From: Microbispora sp. ZYX-F-249
GTDB lineage: Bacteria > Actinomycetota > Actinomycetes > Streptosporangiales > Streptosporangiaceae
Direction of reading: 5' to 3'
Assembly (NCBI RefSeq): GCF_039649665.1
Contig: NZ_JBDJAW010000053.1
Coordinates: forward strand, 1 to 42,503
DNA: 42,503 nucleotides
Of the stretch, positions 33,121 to 40,500 are shown piece by piece. Numbering within the stretch: the first letter of the stretch is position 1; each line of letters begins with the position of its first letter. The notes below the pieces were generated by a model. It was given only the letters and a program-made list of their open reading frames with translations, did not search any database and was not told the DNA's origin. The translations under genes and the position numbers were made by a program.

Positions 33121-33132
33121 GTCGTGCCGGGG

Positions 33133-34260
33133 TCAGGGGCGATGGTTCGACAGGACGAGGGTGGCGGCGGAGGCGAACATGCCGCCGTTGCCGAGGACCA
33201 CGCTGATCTCGGCGCCGGGCACCTGCGCCGCGGCCTCGCCGCGCAACTGCCGTACGGACTCCTGGATGGCGAACATTCCGTACATGCCGGTGTGGGTGTA
33301 GGAGAGGCCGCCGCCGTTGGTGTTGAGCGGCAGGCGGCCGCCGGGGGAGGTGTGGCCCTCGGCGATGAACGGCCCGGCCTCGCCGCGCTTGACGAAGCCG
33401 AGGTCCTCCAGCCCGTAGACGGGCACGTGCGCAAAGGCGTCGTAGATCATGAGGTGGTCCACGTCGTCGTGCGAGATCCCCGCCTCGGCGAAGGCGGCCT
33501 CGCCGGAACGGCGGAAGGCGGCGGAGGTGGTGAAGTCCTCCATCTGGGAGATGATCGGCGACTCGGCGGACTCGCCGGAGCCGAGCAGATGGACCGGCGA
33601 TCTGCGGGCGCGCTCCTCGGTCGTCACGATCAGCGCCCCGCCGCCGTCGGTGACGAGGCAGCACTCCAGCAGATGGAAGGGATAGGCGACCATCCGGGAG
33701 GCGAGCACGTCCTCGACGGTGATCAGGTCCTGGAACATGGCTCGCGGGTTGAGGTGCGCCCACCGGCGCTGCGCCACCGCGACCTCCGCGAGCTGCTCGT
33801 GCGTGAGCCCGGTCTCCTTCATGTAGCGCAGCGCCGTCAGCGTGAACATCGTGGGCGGGCCGAGCACGCCGTACGGCAGCTCGAACTGGCCGATCAGGGA
33901 GTCGGGGCCGAGGGCCGGGCGGGGTGCGCCGACCCGCGACCGCCCGGACTCGCCGTGGGTGACGAGCACGGTGGTGCACAGGCCGGCCCGGATGGCCGCC
34001 GCGGCGTGCCGTACGTGGAAGAGGAAGGACGAGCCGCCCACGCCGGTGCCGTCGAGCCAGGCCGGGGTGACGCCGAGGGCGTGCGCGATCTGGATCGGGC
34101 CGGGCACGCCCACGGTGGCGACGCCGTCGATGTCGTCCTTCGTCATCCCGGCGTCGGCGAGAGCGTTGCGCGCCGCCTGAAGGTGGAGCTGTGCGGTGGA
34201 CATGTGGGGGAGCTTGCCGAGCTCGTCGGTCTCGGCCGCGCCCGCGATGACGATGTTCAT
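33133..34260 (-). CDS. Thiolase-like protein without catalytic Cys (Ltp2-type aldolase candidate)
   Basis: A 375-residue thiolase-fold protein. The nucleophile-loop Cys of true thiolases is absent: the segment reads GTGVGGSSFLFHVRHAAAAI (71-90). Other motifs are THGESGRSRVG, CCLVTDGGGALIVTT, HLMIYDAFAHVPVYGLEDLG and LNTNGGGLSYTHTGMYG. This pattern matches the SCP-x/Ltp group, where partner DUF35 proteins are needed and Ltp2 performs retro-aldol cleavage in steroid side-chain breakdown. The DUF35 gene lies immediately upstream with an ATGA overlap. Role inferred: the C-C bond cleaving step of the CTAG-controlled pathway. Confidence 0.85.
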   Translation of the reverse strand: MNIVIAGAAETDELGKLPHMSTAQLHLQAARNALADAGMTKDDIDGVATVGVPGPIQIAHALGVTPAWLDGTGVGGSSFLFHVRHAAAAIRAGLCTTVLVTHGESGRSRVGAPRPALGPDSLIGQFELPYGVLGPPTMFTLTALRYMKETGLTHEQLAEVAVAQRRWAHLNPRAMFQDLITVEDVLASRMVAYPFHLLECCLVTDGGGALIVTTEERARRSPVHLLGSGESAESPIISQMEDFTTSAAFRRSGEAAFAEAGISHDDVDHLMIYDAFAHVPVYGLEDLGFVKRGEAGPFIAEGHTSPGGRLPLNTNGGGLSYTHTGMYGMFAIQESVRQLRGEAAAQVPGAEISVVLGNGGMFASAATLVLSNHRP

Positions 34261-34679
34261 CGGACGGGACCCCCAGCGGGCTCGAAGAGCGGGACGTGCA
34301 CGTCGCCGCGCCGCTCGAACACCACGCGCAGCGCCATGTCCAGGGGCAGGTTCTGCGGTGTGATCTCCACGCCGACGATGTTCGTCATCATCCGCACGCC
34401 CTCCTCCAGCTCCACGACCGCGATCGCGTACGGCCCGTCGTCCTCGAAGCCGGGAGCCGGGCGGTGGCTGATCACGTACGAGTAGAGGGTGGCCCTGCCG
34501 CTCGCCGTCACCCACACGACGTCGTCCGAGCCGCAGTGCGGGCAGGCGGGCCGTGGATAGAAGTAGTGCCGCGCACAGGCGCGGCAGCGTTGGATCCGCA
34601 GGCGCCCCTCCGCCGTGCCGTCCCAGAACGGCTGGGTCTCCGGGGTCGGTTTCGGGACGGGCTTGTGTGATGCGGTCAT
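34257..34679 (-). CDS. DUF35 zinc-ribbon / OB-fold protein
   Basis: 140 residues. The N-terminal helix ETQPFWDGTAEGRLRIQRC is followed by a zinc ribbon with Cys32, Cys35, Cys46 and Cys49 (CRAC, CPHC). The OB-fold is ATLYSYVISHRP to the end. DUF35 proteins act as acyl-CoA-binding partners of thiolase-like and HMG-CoA-synthase-like enzymes. The stop overlaps the thiolase-like start, consistent with a heteromeric complex. GGCAGGAG precedes the ATG at 34679, and two CTAG arrays lie upstream. Confidence 0.93.
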   Translation of the reverse strand: MTASHKPVPKPTPETQPFWDGTAEGRLRIQRCRACARHYFYPRPACPHCGSDDVVWVTASGRATLYSYVISHRPAPGFEDDGPYAIAVVELEEGVRMMTNIVGVEITPQNLPLDMALRVVFERRGDVHVPLFEPAGGPVR

Positions 34680-34703
34680 CGTTCTCCTGCCACCCGGAAG
34701 GTG

Positions 34704-34740
34704 AGTCTTAGAGTCGAATTCTAGAACTCAAATCTAGATC
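34704..34740. promoter_or_regulatory. CTAG-type operator array 4, three units (DUF35-thiolase promoter)
   Basis: Cores are centred at 34709.5 (TTAG variant), 34722.5 (GAATTCTAGAACTC) and 34735.5 (AAATCTAGATC), each 13 bp from the next. It begins 25 bases upstream of the DUF35 ATG. Confidence 0.75.
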
Positions 34741-34778
34741 TGGCGAGGGCCGATGTCGCGGGCCGGGCTTCGATCGAA

Positions 34779-34800
34779 ATCCTAGAATCTCATTCTAGTC
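34779..34800. promoter_or_regulatory. CTAG-type operator array 5
   Basis: AATCCTAGAATC (centre 34783.5) and CATTCTAGTC (centre 34796.5) are 13 bp apart. It lies midway between the divergent DUF35 and MFS genes, so it could serve either promoter. Confidence 0.75.
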
Positions 34801-34861
34801 ATCCGGTGCCGGAAGAACACGTCCTCACGGCCTTGACTCCGGCCGTGAGGAGGCGGAGCAT

Positions 34862-34896
34862 TCGTAGAAATGAATTCTAGAGCTGCCTTCTAGAAC
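34862..34896. promoter_or_regulatory. CTAG-type operator array 6, three units (MFS promoter)
   Basis: Cores are at 34865.5 (TTCGTAGAAA variant), 34878.5 (GAATTCTAGAG) and 34891.5 (CTTCTAGAAC), again 13 bp apart. It ends 33 bases before the MFS start. Confidence 0.75.
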
Positions 34897-34928
34897 TCAT
34901 CGCCGGGACGGGGGCTGACGAGAAAGGC

Positions 34929-36254
34929 ATGTCGATGGGCCTGTCCTACGTACGCGAGCTCGACGAGTACCCCACCGGTGCGCGTCGCATGAAGATCCTC
35001 ACGATGGCCGTGCTGGCCGTCCTCATCGGCTCCTATGAGGCGCAGATCGCCCCGGTGGTCCCGCTGCTGCTCAAGGACCTCGACATGTCCCTCGCGACGT
35101 ACGGCGCGGTGTCCGGGGCGGCGGCGGTCGCGGGGGCCGTCGCGTCGGCGCTCGGCGGCAGGCTCACCGACCGGCTCGGCCGGGTACGCCTGCTGGTTCC
35201 GTTGATGCTGCTGACCGCCCTGTGCTGCTTCGCCATGACACTCGTCCACAGTCCACGGGATCTGCTGATCGCCAGAATCGTGCTGGCCTTCGTCGACGGA
35301 GTGGCGATGGCGAGCACGGCGCCGCTGGTCCGTGACTTCTCGCCACGCCTCGGCCGGGCTCAGGCGTTCGGCTTCTGGACCTGGGGCCCGGTGGGGGCGA
35401 ACTTCCTCGCCGCCGCCGTGGCGGGCTGGACGCTGCCGATCTTCAACGACTCCTGGCGGTCGCAGTTCGTCATCATGGGCTGCTTCTCGCTCGTCATCTC
35501 GATCGTCATCGCCCTCAACATCGCCGATCTGTCGCCCGAGCTGCGCGCGCAGATCCAGCACACCGAGCGCCGGGCCAGCGACGTCGTCGACCTGACCAAG
35601 CCGGCCAGGGTCTCCTCGCTGTTCGCCCGGCCCAACATCTGGGCCCACGTGGTCGGCATCTCGCTGTGGCTGGTGCTCTACATCACGCTCACCCTGTTCG
35701 GCCAGACCATGCTGGTCGGCGCCCTGGGCGTCACGGCCGCCGAGGCGTCCACGATCATGGCGTGCTTCTGGAGCCTCAACCTGGTCACGCTGATCGTCGC
35801 CGGCCGCGTCTCCGACCGCACCCAGCTGCGCAAGCCGATCACACTCGCCGGCACCGTCGCGGCCGTGCTGGTCACCGCCTACCTGGCGTACATCCTCGGC
35901 GGCGAAGGCGTCTCCAGCGGCCTGCTCATGGTCGTCGGCGCGCTGCTCGGCGGCTCGCTCGGCGTGGCGTACGCCCCCTGGATGGCCAACTACTCCGAGG
36001 ACGCCGAGGACGTCGACCCCCGGCTGCAGGGCACGGCCTGGGGCCTGTTCGGCTTCCTCACCAAGGCGATCGCCGTGGTCGGCCTGCTGGTCATCCCGCA
36101 CGTGGTCGAGGCCACGAGCTGGCAGACGTGGCTGGTGGTCTCCCTGGTGTGCCTGGCGCTGTTCGCGCCCGCCGTCTTCCTGTTCCACGGCCCGTGGCGG
36201 CGCGAGCGGGCCGAGGCGGCCGGCCGGGAGGCCAGGGTCGCGGTGGCGGACTAG
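34929..36254 (+). CDS. MFS transporter of the CTAG regulon
   Basis: A 441-residue transporter with about 12 helices. GGRLTDRLGRVRLLVPLM is the A motif between helices 2 and 3. The long N-terminus MSMGLSYVRELDEYPTG precedes helix 1. It is preceded by a three-unit operator array and divergent from the DUF35-thiolase operon, so uptake of the pathway substrate is the likely role. Its stop overlaps the convergent TetR gene. An alternative start is the ATG at 34935. Confidence 0.9.
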   Translation: MSMGLSYVRELDEYPTGARRMKILTMAVLAVLIGSYEAQIAPVVPLLLKDLDMSLATYGAVSGAAAVAGAVASALGGRLTDRLGRVRLLVPLMLLTALCCFAMTLVHSPRDLLIARIVLAFVDGVAMASTAPLVRDFSPRLGRAQAFGFWTWGPVGANFLAAAVAGWTLPIFNDSWRSQFVIMGCFSLVISIVIALNIADLSPELRAQIQHTERRASDVVDLTKPARVSSLFARPNIWAHVVGISLWLVLYITLTLFGQTMLVGALGVTAAEASTIMACFWSLNLVTLIVAGRVSDRTQLRKPITLAGTVAAVLVTAYLAYILGGEGVSSGLLMVVGALLGGSLGVAYAPWMANYSEDAEDVDPRLQGTAWGLFGFLTKAIAVVGLLVIPHVVEATSWQTWLVVSLVCLALFAPAVFLFHGPWRRERAEAAGREARVAVAD

Positions 36255-36892
36255 AACCCGGGCCGGGCGGGCGGGTAACCCGCCAGGCCCGTGCCGAGCA
36301 GGCCGAAGACCCGCTCGACGTCCGCGCGGTGGGCGCGCTCGATCTCCTCGTCGGGCTCGCCCTCCGCGACCCGCTGCCGCAGCCGCCGGTAGAGCGTCCG
36401 CTGCGCGCCGACCAGCGTCGAGGCGACGATGCGCGGCAGCGGGTCGCCGGGCTCGGCGCCCGCCTCGGCCGCCAGCGCGTCGGCGAGCACCCGGACGATC
36501 CGCTCGTTGACCTCGTGCATCTTGCGCTGTAGTGAGGGGTTGCCGCTGACCAGGTCGAAGAAGCTGCGCGGATGGACGAGGTCGCGCCGCATGCCGGGGA
36601 CGAGCCCGGTCTGCGCCAGGCACAGCGCCCGGAAGGAGTCGAGGATCGAGACCCCGGCGGGACGGTCGGTGACCGCCGCCAGGGACATCGCCTCCCGGTC
36701 CTCCGCCCGGTAGAAGACCAGGTCCTCCTTGGTCGGGAAGTGGTTGAACACCGTCTTCTTCGACACCTGGGCGGCCGCCGCGATCTCGTCCACGGTGACC
36801 TCGTCGAACCCCCTGGCCCGGAAGAGCGCGTTGGCGGTGTCGGCGATGAGCTGCCGGGTCTTGTTCTTCTTCAGCTCCCGCAGCCCGCTCAT
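36251..36892 (-). CDS. TetR-family regulator of the DrrAB-like exporter
   Basis: 213 residues. The DNA-binding part reads LIADTANALFRARGFDEVTV then IAAAAQVSKKTVFNHFPTKE, a strong TetR helix-turn-helix. The ATG at 36892 is chosen because upstream codons run through the operators; no clear ribosome site is seen, so leaderless translation is possible. It is divergent from the ABC exporter genes with two matching palindromes between them. Confidence 0.9.
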   Translation of the reverse strand: MSGLRELKKNKTRQLIADTANALFRARGFDEVTVDEIAAAAQVSKKTVFNHFPTKEDLVFYRAEDREAMSLAAVTDRPAGVSILDSFRALCLAQTGLVPGMRRDLVHPRSFFDLVSGNPSLQRKMHEVNERIVRVLADALAAEAGAEPGDPLPRIVASTLVGAQRTLYRRLRQRVAEGEPDEEIERAHRADVERVFGLLGTGLAGYPPARPGF

Positions 36893-36918
36893 GGGGGACA
36901 GCGTATCGGTCGCATTGG

Positions 36919-36950
36919 TTACACCTGGTGTACGGTTACACCAAGTGTAA
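36919..36950. promoter_or_regulatory. Two TTACAC-N3-GTGTAA operators
   Basis: TTACACCTGGTGTAC (36919-36933) and TTACACCAAGTGTAA (36936-36950) share arms and spacing, with centres 17 bp apart. They lie between the divergent tetR and ABC exporter genes, 12 bases before the ATPase start. Confidence 0.75.
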
Positions 36951-36962
36951 TTAGGGGGCGGG

Positions 36963-37946
36963 ATGACGCATCCGGCGGTGGTCGCCACCGGGCTGACCAA
37001 GCACTACGGCGACGTCGAGGCCGTACGCGGCATCGACCTGACCGTGCACAGAGGGGAGGTCTTCGGCTTCCTCGGCCCTAACGGCGCGGGCAAGTCCACG
37101 ACGATCAGCATGCTCTGCACCCTGACCAGGCCCACGTCCGGCGAGGCCCGCGTGGCCGGCCACGACGTGGTGCGCGAACGCGACGACGTGCGGCGCTCGA
37201 TCGGGCTGGTCTTCCAGGACCCGACGCTCGACGGCTACCTGACGGCCGAGCGCAACCTGCGCTTCCACGCCGAGCTGTACGGCGTGCCCCGCGCGGACGT
37301 CGGCCCGCGGTTGCGGGGCGTGCTCGAGATGGTGGGGCTGTGGGACCGGCGCAAGGCCAGGGTCGCCACGTTCTCCGGCGGGATGAGACGGCGGCTGGAG
37401 ATCGCCCGCGGGCTGCTCCACTCGCCGCGGGTGCTGTTCCTCGACGAGCCCACCGTGGGCCTGGACCCGCAGACCAGGAGCTCGATCTGGTCCTACATCC
37501 GGGAGCTGAAGGAGGCCGAGGACATCACGGTCTTCCTGACCACCCACTACATGGACGAGGCCGAGCACTGCGACCGCATCGCCATCGTGGACGGCGGCCG
37601 GATCATCGCGCTCGACACCCCGGACGCGCTGAAGGCCGGTGTCGGCAAGGACCGCGTCCAGCTCCAGGCCGGCGACGGCCCGGCGGCCGTCGCCGCCCTG
37701 CGCGAGCGGTTCGGCATCCATGCCGTCGCGTCCGGGGACGTGGTCGTCTTCCACGTGGAGGAGGGGGAGCGGTTCGTGCCGGAGCTGTTCTCCCGGCCGG
37801 GGCTGCCGATCCGGTCCGTCAGCGTGGCCCGGCCGAGCCTCGACGACGTGTTCATGTCGTACACCGGCCGGTCGATCCGCGACGCCGACGCGAGCGGCGC
37901 ACGCGGCCCGGCCGCGCTCGCGGCGGCGCGGGGAGGCGGGCGATGA
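36963..37946 (+). CDS. ABC exporter ATPase, DrrA family
   Basis: A 327-residue ATP-binding subunit of a drug/antibiotic exporter. It has Walker A GPNGAGKSTT, the Q-loop VFQDPTLD, the signature FSGGMRRRLEIARGLL, Walker B VLFLDEPTVGLDP and the switch LTTHYMDEAEHCDR. The DrrA-type C-terminal extension follows, with LDDVFMSYTGRSIRD. GGGGGCGGG precedes the ATG. The stop overlaps the permease ATG (ATGA). Confidence 0.95.
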   Translation: MTHPAVVATGLTKHYGDVEAVRGIDLTVHRGEVFGFLGPNGAGKSTTISMLCTLTRPTSGEARVAGHDVVRERDDVRRSIGLVFQDPTLDGYLTAERNLRFHAELYGVPRADVGPRLRGVLEMVGLWDRRKARVATFSGGMRRRLEIARGLLHSPRVLFLDEPTVGLDPQTRSSIWSYIRELKEAEDITVFLTTHYMDEAEHCDRIAIVDGGRIIALDTPDALKAGVGKDRVQLQAGDGPAAVAALRERFGIHAVASGDVVVFHVEEGERFVPELFSRPGLPIRSVSVARPSLDDVFMSYTGRSIRDADASGARGPAALAAARGGGR

Positions 37947-38893
37947 CCGTGACGCCGAAGGGGACGCCCCAGGACGTGCCTGAAGACGTGCCGGCCCCCG
38001 GTGACATCGCGGCGGGTTCGCGGCTCCGGCCGCCGGCGAGGACCCTGCCCGTCGCGGTGGTGCGGGTGCCGGGGCGCAGCGCGGCGAGCGAACTGCGCGC
38101 GGTCAAGGTGGTGTGGCAGCGCGAGATCATCCGGTTCTTCAACGGCCCGCTGCGGATCCTCACCTCTCTCGTGCAGCCGTTCCTGTTCCTGTTCGTCCTC
38201 GGGACCGGTCTGTCGCAGCTCACCTCGGGCGGCACCGGCGGCCTCGGCCTGCGGACCTTCCTCTACCCGGGCATCCTCGCCATGGCCGTCCTGTTCACCG
38301 CCATGTCCTCGGCGGCCTCGATCGTGTGGGACCGCGAGTTCGGCTTCCTGCGGGAGATGCTGGTCGCGCCGGTGTCCCGCGCGTCGATCGTCGTCGGCAA
38401 ATGCCTGGGCGGGGCCACGGTCGCGGCCGTCCAGGGTCTCGTCGTGATCTGCATCGCCGGGGCGGCCGGCGTGCCGTACGCGCCGGGTCTGATGCTCGGG
38501 GTGTTCGGCATCCAGGTGCTGCTGGCCTTCACGATCACGGCCTTCGGGGTCGCGATGTCCGTGCGGGTGCGGCAGATGCAGTCGTTCATGGCGCTCAACC
38601 AGCTGCTGATCATGCCGCTCTACTTCATGTCGGGCGCGATGTTCCCCGCGTCGGACCTCCCCGCGTGGCTGACCGCGCTCAACCGGATCGACCCCCTCTC
38701 GTACGCCGTGGACCCCATCCGGCGGCTGGTCTTCGCCCATCTGGACCTGGCTCCCGCCGTACGCGCCCGGCTCGCGCCGGGGATGACGTGGGGCGGCTGG
38801 CACGTCCCCATCCCGGTCGAGGTGGCCGTCCTCGCGGCCCTCGGGCTCGCCCTGCTCGCGACCGCGATCGCACAGTTCGGCAGAGCCGATTGA
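37943..38893 (+). CDS. ABC-2 type exporter permease, DrrB family
   Basis: 316 residues. A proline-rich N-terminal tail of about 60 residues is longer than usual for DrrB. It is followed by six membrane helices, including LTSLVQPFLFLFVLGTG, YPGILAMAVLFTAMS and LLIMPLYFMSGAMFPASDLP with the conserved late motif. The start ATG overlaps the ATPase stop. The last 17 bases of coding sequence are repeated just after the stop codon. Confidence 0.93.
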   Translation: MTVTPKGTPQDVPEDVPAPGDIAAGSRLRPPARTLPVAVVRVPGRSAASELRAVKVVWQREIIRFFNGPLRILTSLVQPFLFLFVLGTGLSQLTSGGTGGLGLRTFLYPGILAMAVLFTAMSSAASIVWDREFGFLREMLVAPVSRASIVVGKCLGGATVAAVQGLVVICIAGAAGVPYAPGLMLGVFGIQVLLAFTITAFGVAMSVRVRQMQSFMALNQLLIMPLYFMSGAMFPASDLPAWLTALNRIDPLSYAVDPIRRLVFAHLDLAPAVRARLAPGMTWGGWHVPIPVEVAVLAALGLALLATAIAQFGRAD

Positions 38894-38917
38894 AAAAGAG
38901 CAGTTCGGCAGAGCCGA
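38873..38917. repeat. 17-bp direct repeat at the permease 3' end, each a small hairpin
   Basis: CAGTTCGGCAGAGCCGA occurs at 38873-38889 and 38901-38917, 28 bases apart; the next three bases also match except one. Each copy contains the stem TCGGC-AGA-GCCGA. The first copy encodes the final QFGRAD and the second re-creates those codons beyond the stop. It may be a tandem-hairpin terminator born by duplication. Confidence 0.7.
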
Positions 38918-39181
38918 CTGAGCTGAGCGTCCGGCGGCACGGCCCGGCGTGCGGGAAACCGATGGACGCCGACGGGCATCGGCCGGATATCGTGTGGGCC
39001 ATGTCGAGCCCCGAGGCATCCAGGGTGGGGGCTTTCGGTCACGCCGTCAGCCCCCTGAACCACTGAGTCCGTGAATCCGTCGTCCCGCCGCGTCCGCGGC
39101 CGGACGAACGCGCTCCCGGGGTGCTGACCGCGGTGACGAGACGTCTCCTTCTCGTGCTTCTCATCGCCCCGGAGCCACTCG
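38918..39181 (+). other. Gene-free gap between ABC permease and MFS pump
   Basis: About 260 bases with no convincing reading frame or operator. GGAGCC near 39172 is the ribosome site for the MFS gene at 39182. Confidence 0.4.
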
Positions 39182-40390
39182 ATGCCTCTTTCGCTGTATT
39201 CGCTCGCCGTGGCGGTCTTCGCCATGGGCACCTCGGAGTTCATGCTCGCCGGCCTCCTGCCGGGCATCGCCGCGGACCTCGGCGTGACCGTCGGAACGGC
39301 GGGCACGCTCACCTCGGCCTTCGCGATCGGAATGATCGCCGGCGCCCCGCTCATGGCCGGGCTCGCCCGCAACCGGCCGCCCCGGTCCGGTCTGTTCGTC
39401 TTCGTCCTCGTCTTCGTGGCGGCCCACGTCGCGGGCGCCGCCACATCGAGCTTCCCCGTCCTGTTCGCGACCCGGATCGTCGCCGCGCTCGCGAACGCGG
39501 GGTTCCTCGCCGTGGCCGTGACGACGGCCGCCACTCTCGTCCCCGCGAACCACAAGGGGCGGGCTCTCGCCGTGCTGCTGTCCGGCACGACGGTGGCGAC
39601 CGTCGCGGGGGTCCCGGGAGGGGCGGTCCTCGGCACGCTGCTCGGGTGGCGGGTCACGTTCTGGGCCGTCGCCGTCCTCTGCGTGCCCGCGGCCGTCGGC
39701 GTCCTGCGCGCGATTCCGGCGCGTTCCGCGCAGGCGGGCGGAGGTGACGGGCGGGTCCTGCGATCGGAACTCGCACAGCTCAAGAACCGGCGCCTGATCC
39801 TGGTCATGCTGCTCGGCGCACTGGTCAACGCGGCGACCTTCGCGAGCTTCACCTTCCTCGCCCCCGTCGTGACCGGCGCCGCGGGACTGGATCCGCTGTG
39901 GATCCCGGTCGTCCTGGTGCTCTTCGGCGTGGGCTCGTTCGTGGGCGTCACCGTCGCGGGGCGGCTGTCCGACCGGCACCCCGGGCCGGTTCTCGCGGCC
40001 GGCGGCCCGCCGCTGCTCATCGGCTGGCCGGCGCTGGCCGTTATGGCCGCAGAGCCGGTCGCCCTGCTCATCCTGGTGTTCGTCCAGGGCGCGCTGTCGT
40101 TCGCCCTGGGCAGCACCCTGATCACACGGGTCCTCTACGAGGCGGCGGGGGCGCCGACCATGGCCGGCTCGTACGCGACCGCGGCGCTCAACGCCGGAGC
40201 CGCCGCCGGACCACTCCTCGCCGCGGCCACCCTCGGCGACGCGACCTTTGGCGAGAGGGCCGCAGAACTCGGCCCGCTGTGGGTGAGCGGGCTTCTCGTC
40301 GCGATCGCACTGCTCGTCGCCCTCCTCTCCGCGGTCTTCCGGCACGGCCCCGCCGACCGCGGCGCGGCCCAGCGGGCCGAACCGAACTGA
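39182..40390 (+). CDS. MFS efflux pump, Cmx/CmrA (chloramphenicol-type) family
   Basis: A 402-residue, 12-helix exporter. It shows the DHA1/Cmx-type start LYSLAVAVFAMGTSEFMLAG, FAIGMIAGAPLMAGLARNRP and the antiporter motif C region VAGVPGGAVLGTLLGWR. It resembles actinobacterial chloramphenicol-resistance pumps, but the substrate cannot be concluded. Start: ATG at 39182. Confidence 0.92.
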   Translation: MPLSLYSLAVAVFAMGTSEFMLAGLLPGIAADLGVTVGTAGTLTSAFAIGMIAGAPLMAGLARNRPPRSGLFVFVLVFVAAHVAGAATSSFPVLFATRIVAALANAGFLAVAVTTAATLVPANHKGRALAVLLSGTTVATVAGVPGGAVLGTLLGWRVTFWAVAVLCVPAAVGVLRAIPARSAQAGGGDGRVLRSELAQLKNRRLILVMLLGALVNAATFASFTFLAPVVTGAAGLDPLWIPVVLVLFGVGSFVGVTVAGRLSDRHPGPVLAAGGPPLLIGWPALAVMAAEPVALLILVFVQGALSFALGSTLITRVLYEAAGAPTMAGSYATAALNAGAAAGPLLAAATLGDATFGERAAELGPLWVSGLLVAIALLVALLSAVFRHGPADRGAAQRAEPN

Positions 40391-40407
40391 GCCGGAGGGG
40401 CCGAGAA

Positions 40408-40424
40408 GTTCCGACTATCGGAAC
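40408..40424. promoter_or_regulatory. Inverted repeat GTTCCGA-CTA-TCGGAAC
   Basis: A perfect 7-bp dyad with a 3-base spacer, 17 bases after the MFS stop and 76 bases before the polyprenyl synthase ATG. A markedly AT-rich stretch (about 40430-40460) follows. It may end the MFS transcript or be the operator of the encapsulin-linked operon. Confidence 0.5.
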
Positions 40425-40500
40425 GAGAGGTTCTACTTTGCGTGTTCATTAAGTAACTTTCCGCAAGGGGTACCGGCTCGTCGAGCGGAGGAGACCGACC

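Noticed and set aside
22366..34896. GAATTCTAGAA repeats as a mobile-element or restriction-linked repeat
   Set aside because: They occur only in promoters of functionally related genes with constant 13-bp phasing, which fits operators rather than insertion ends.
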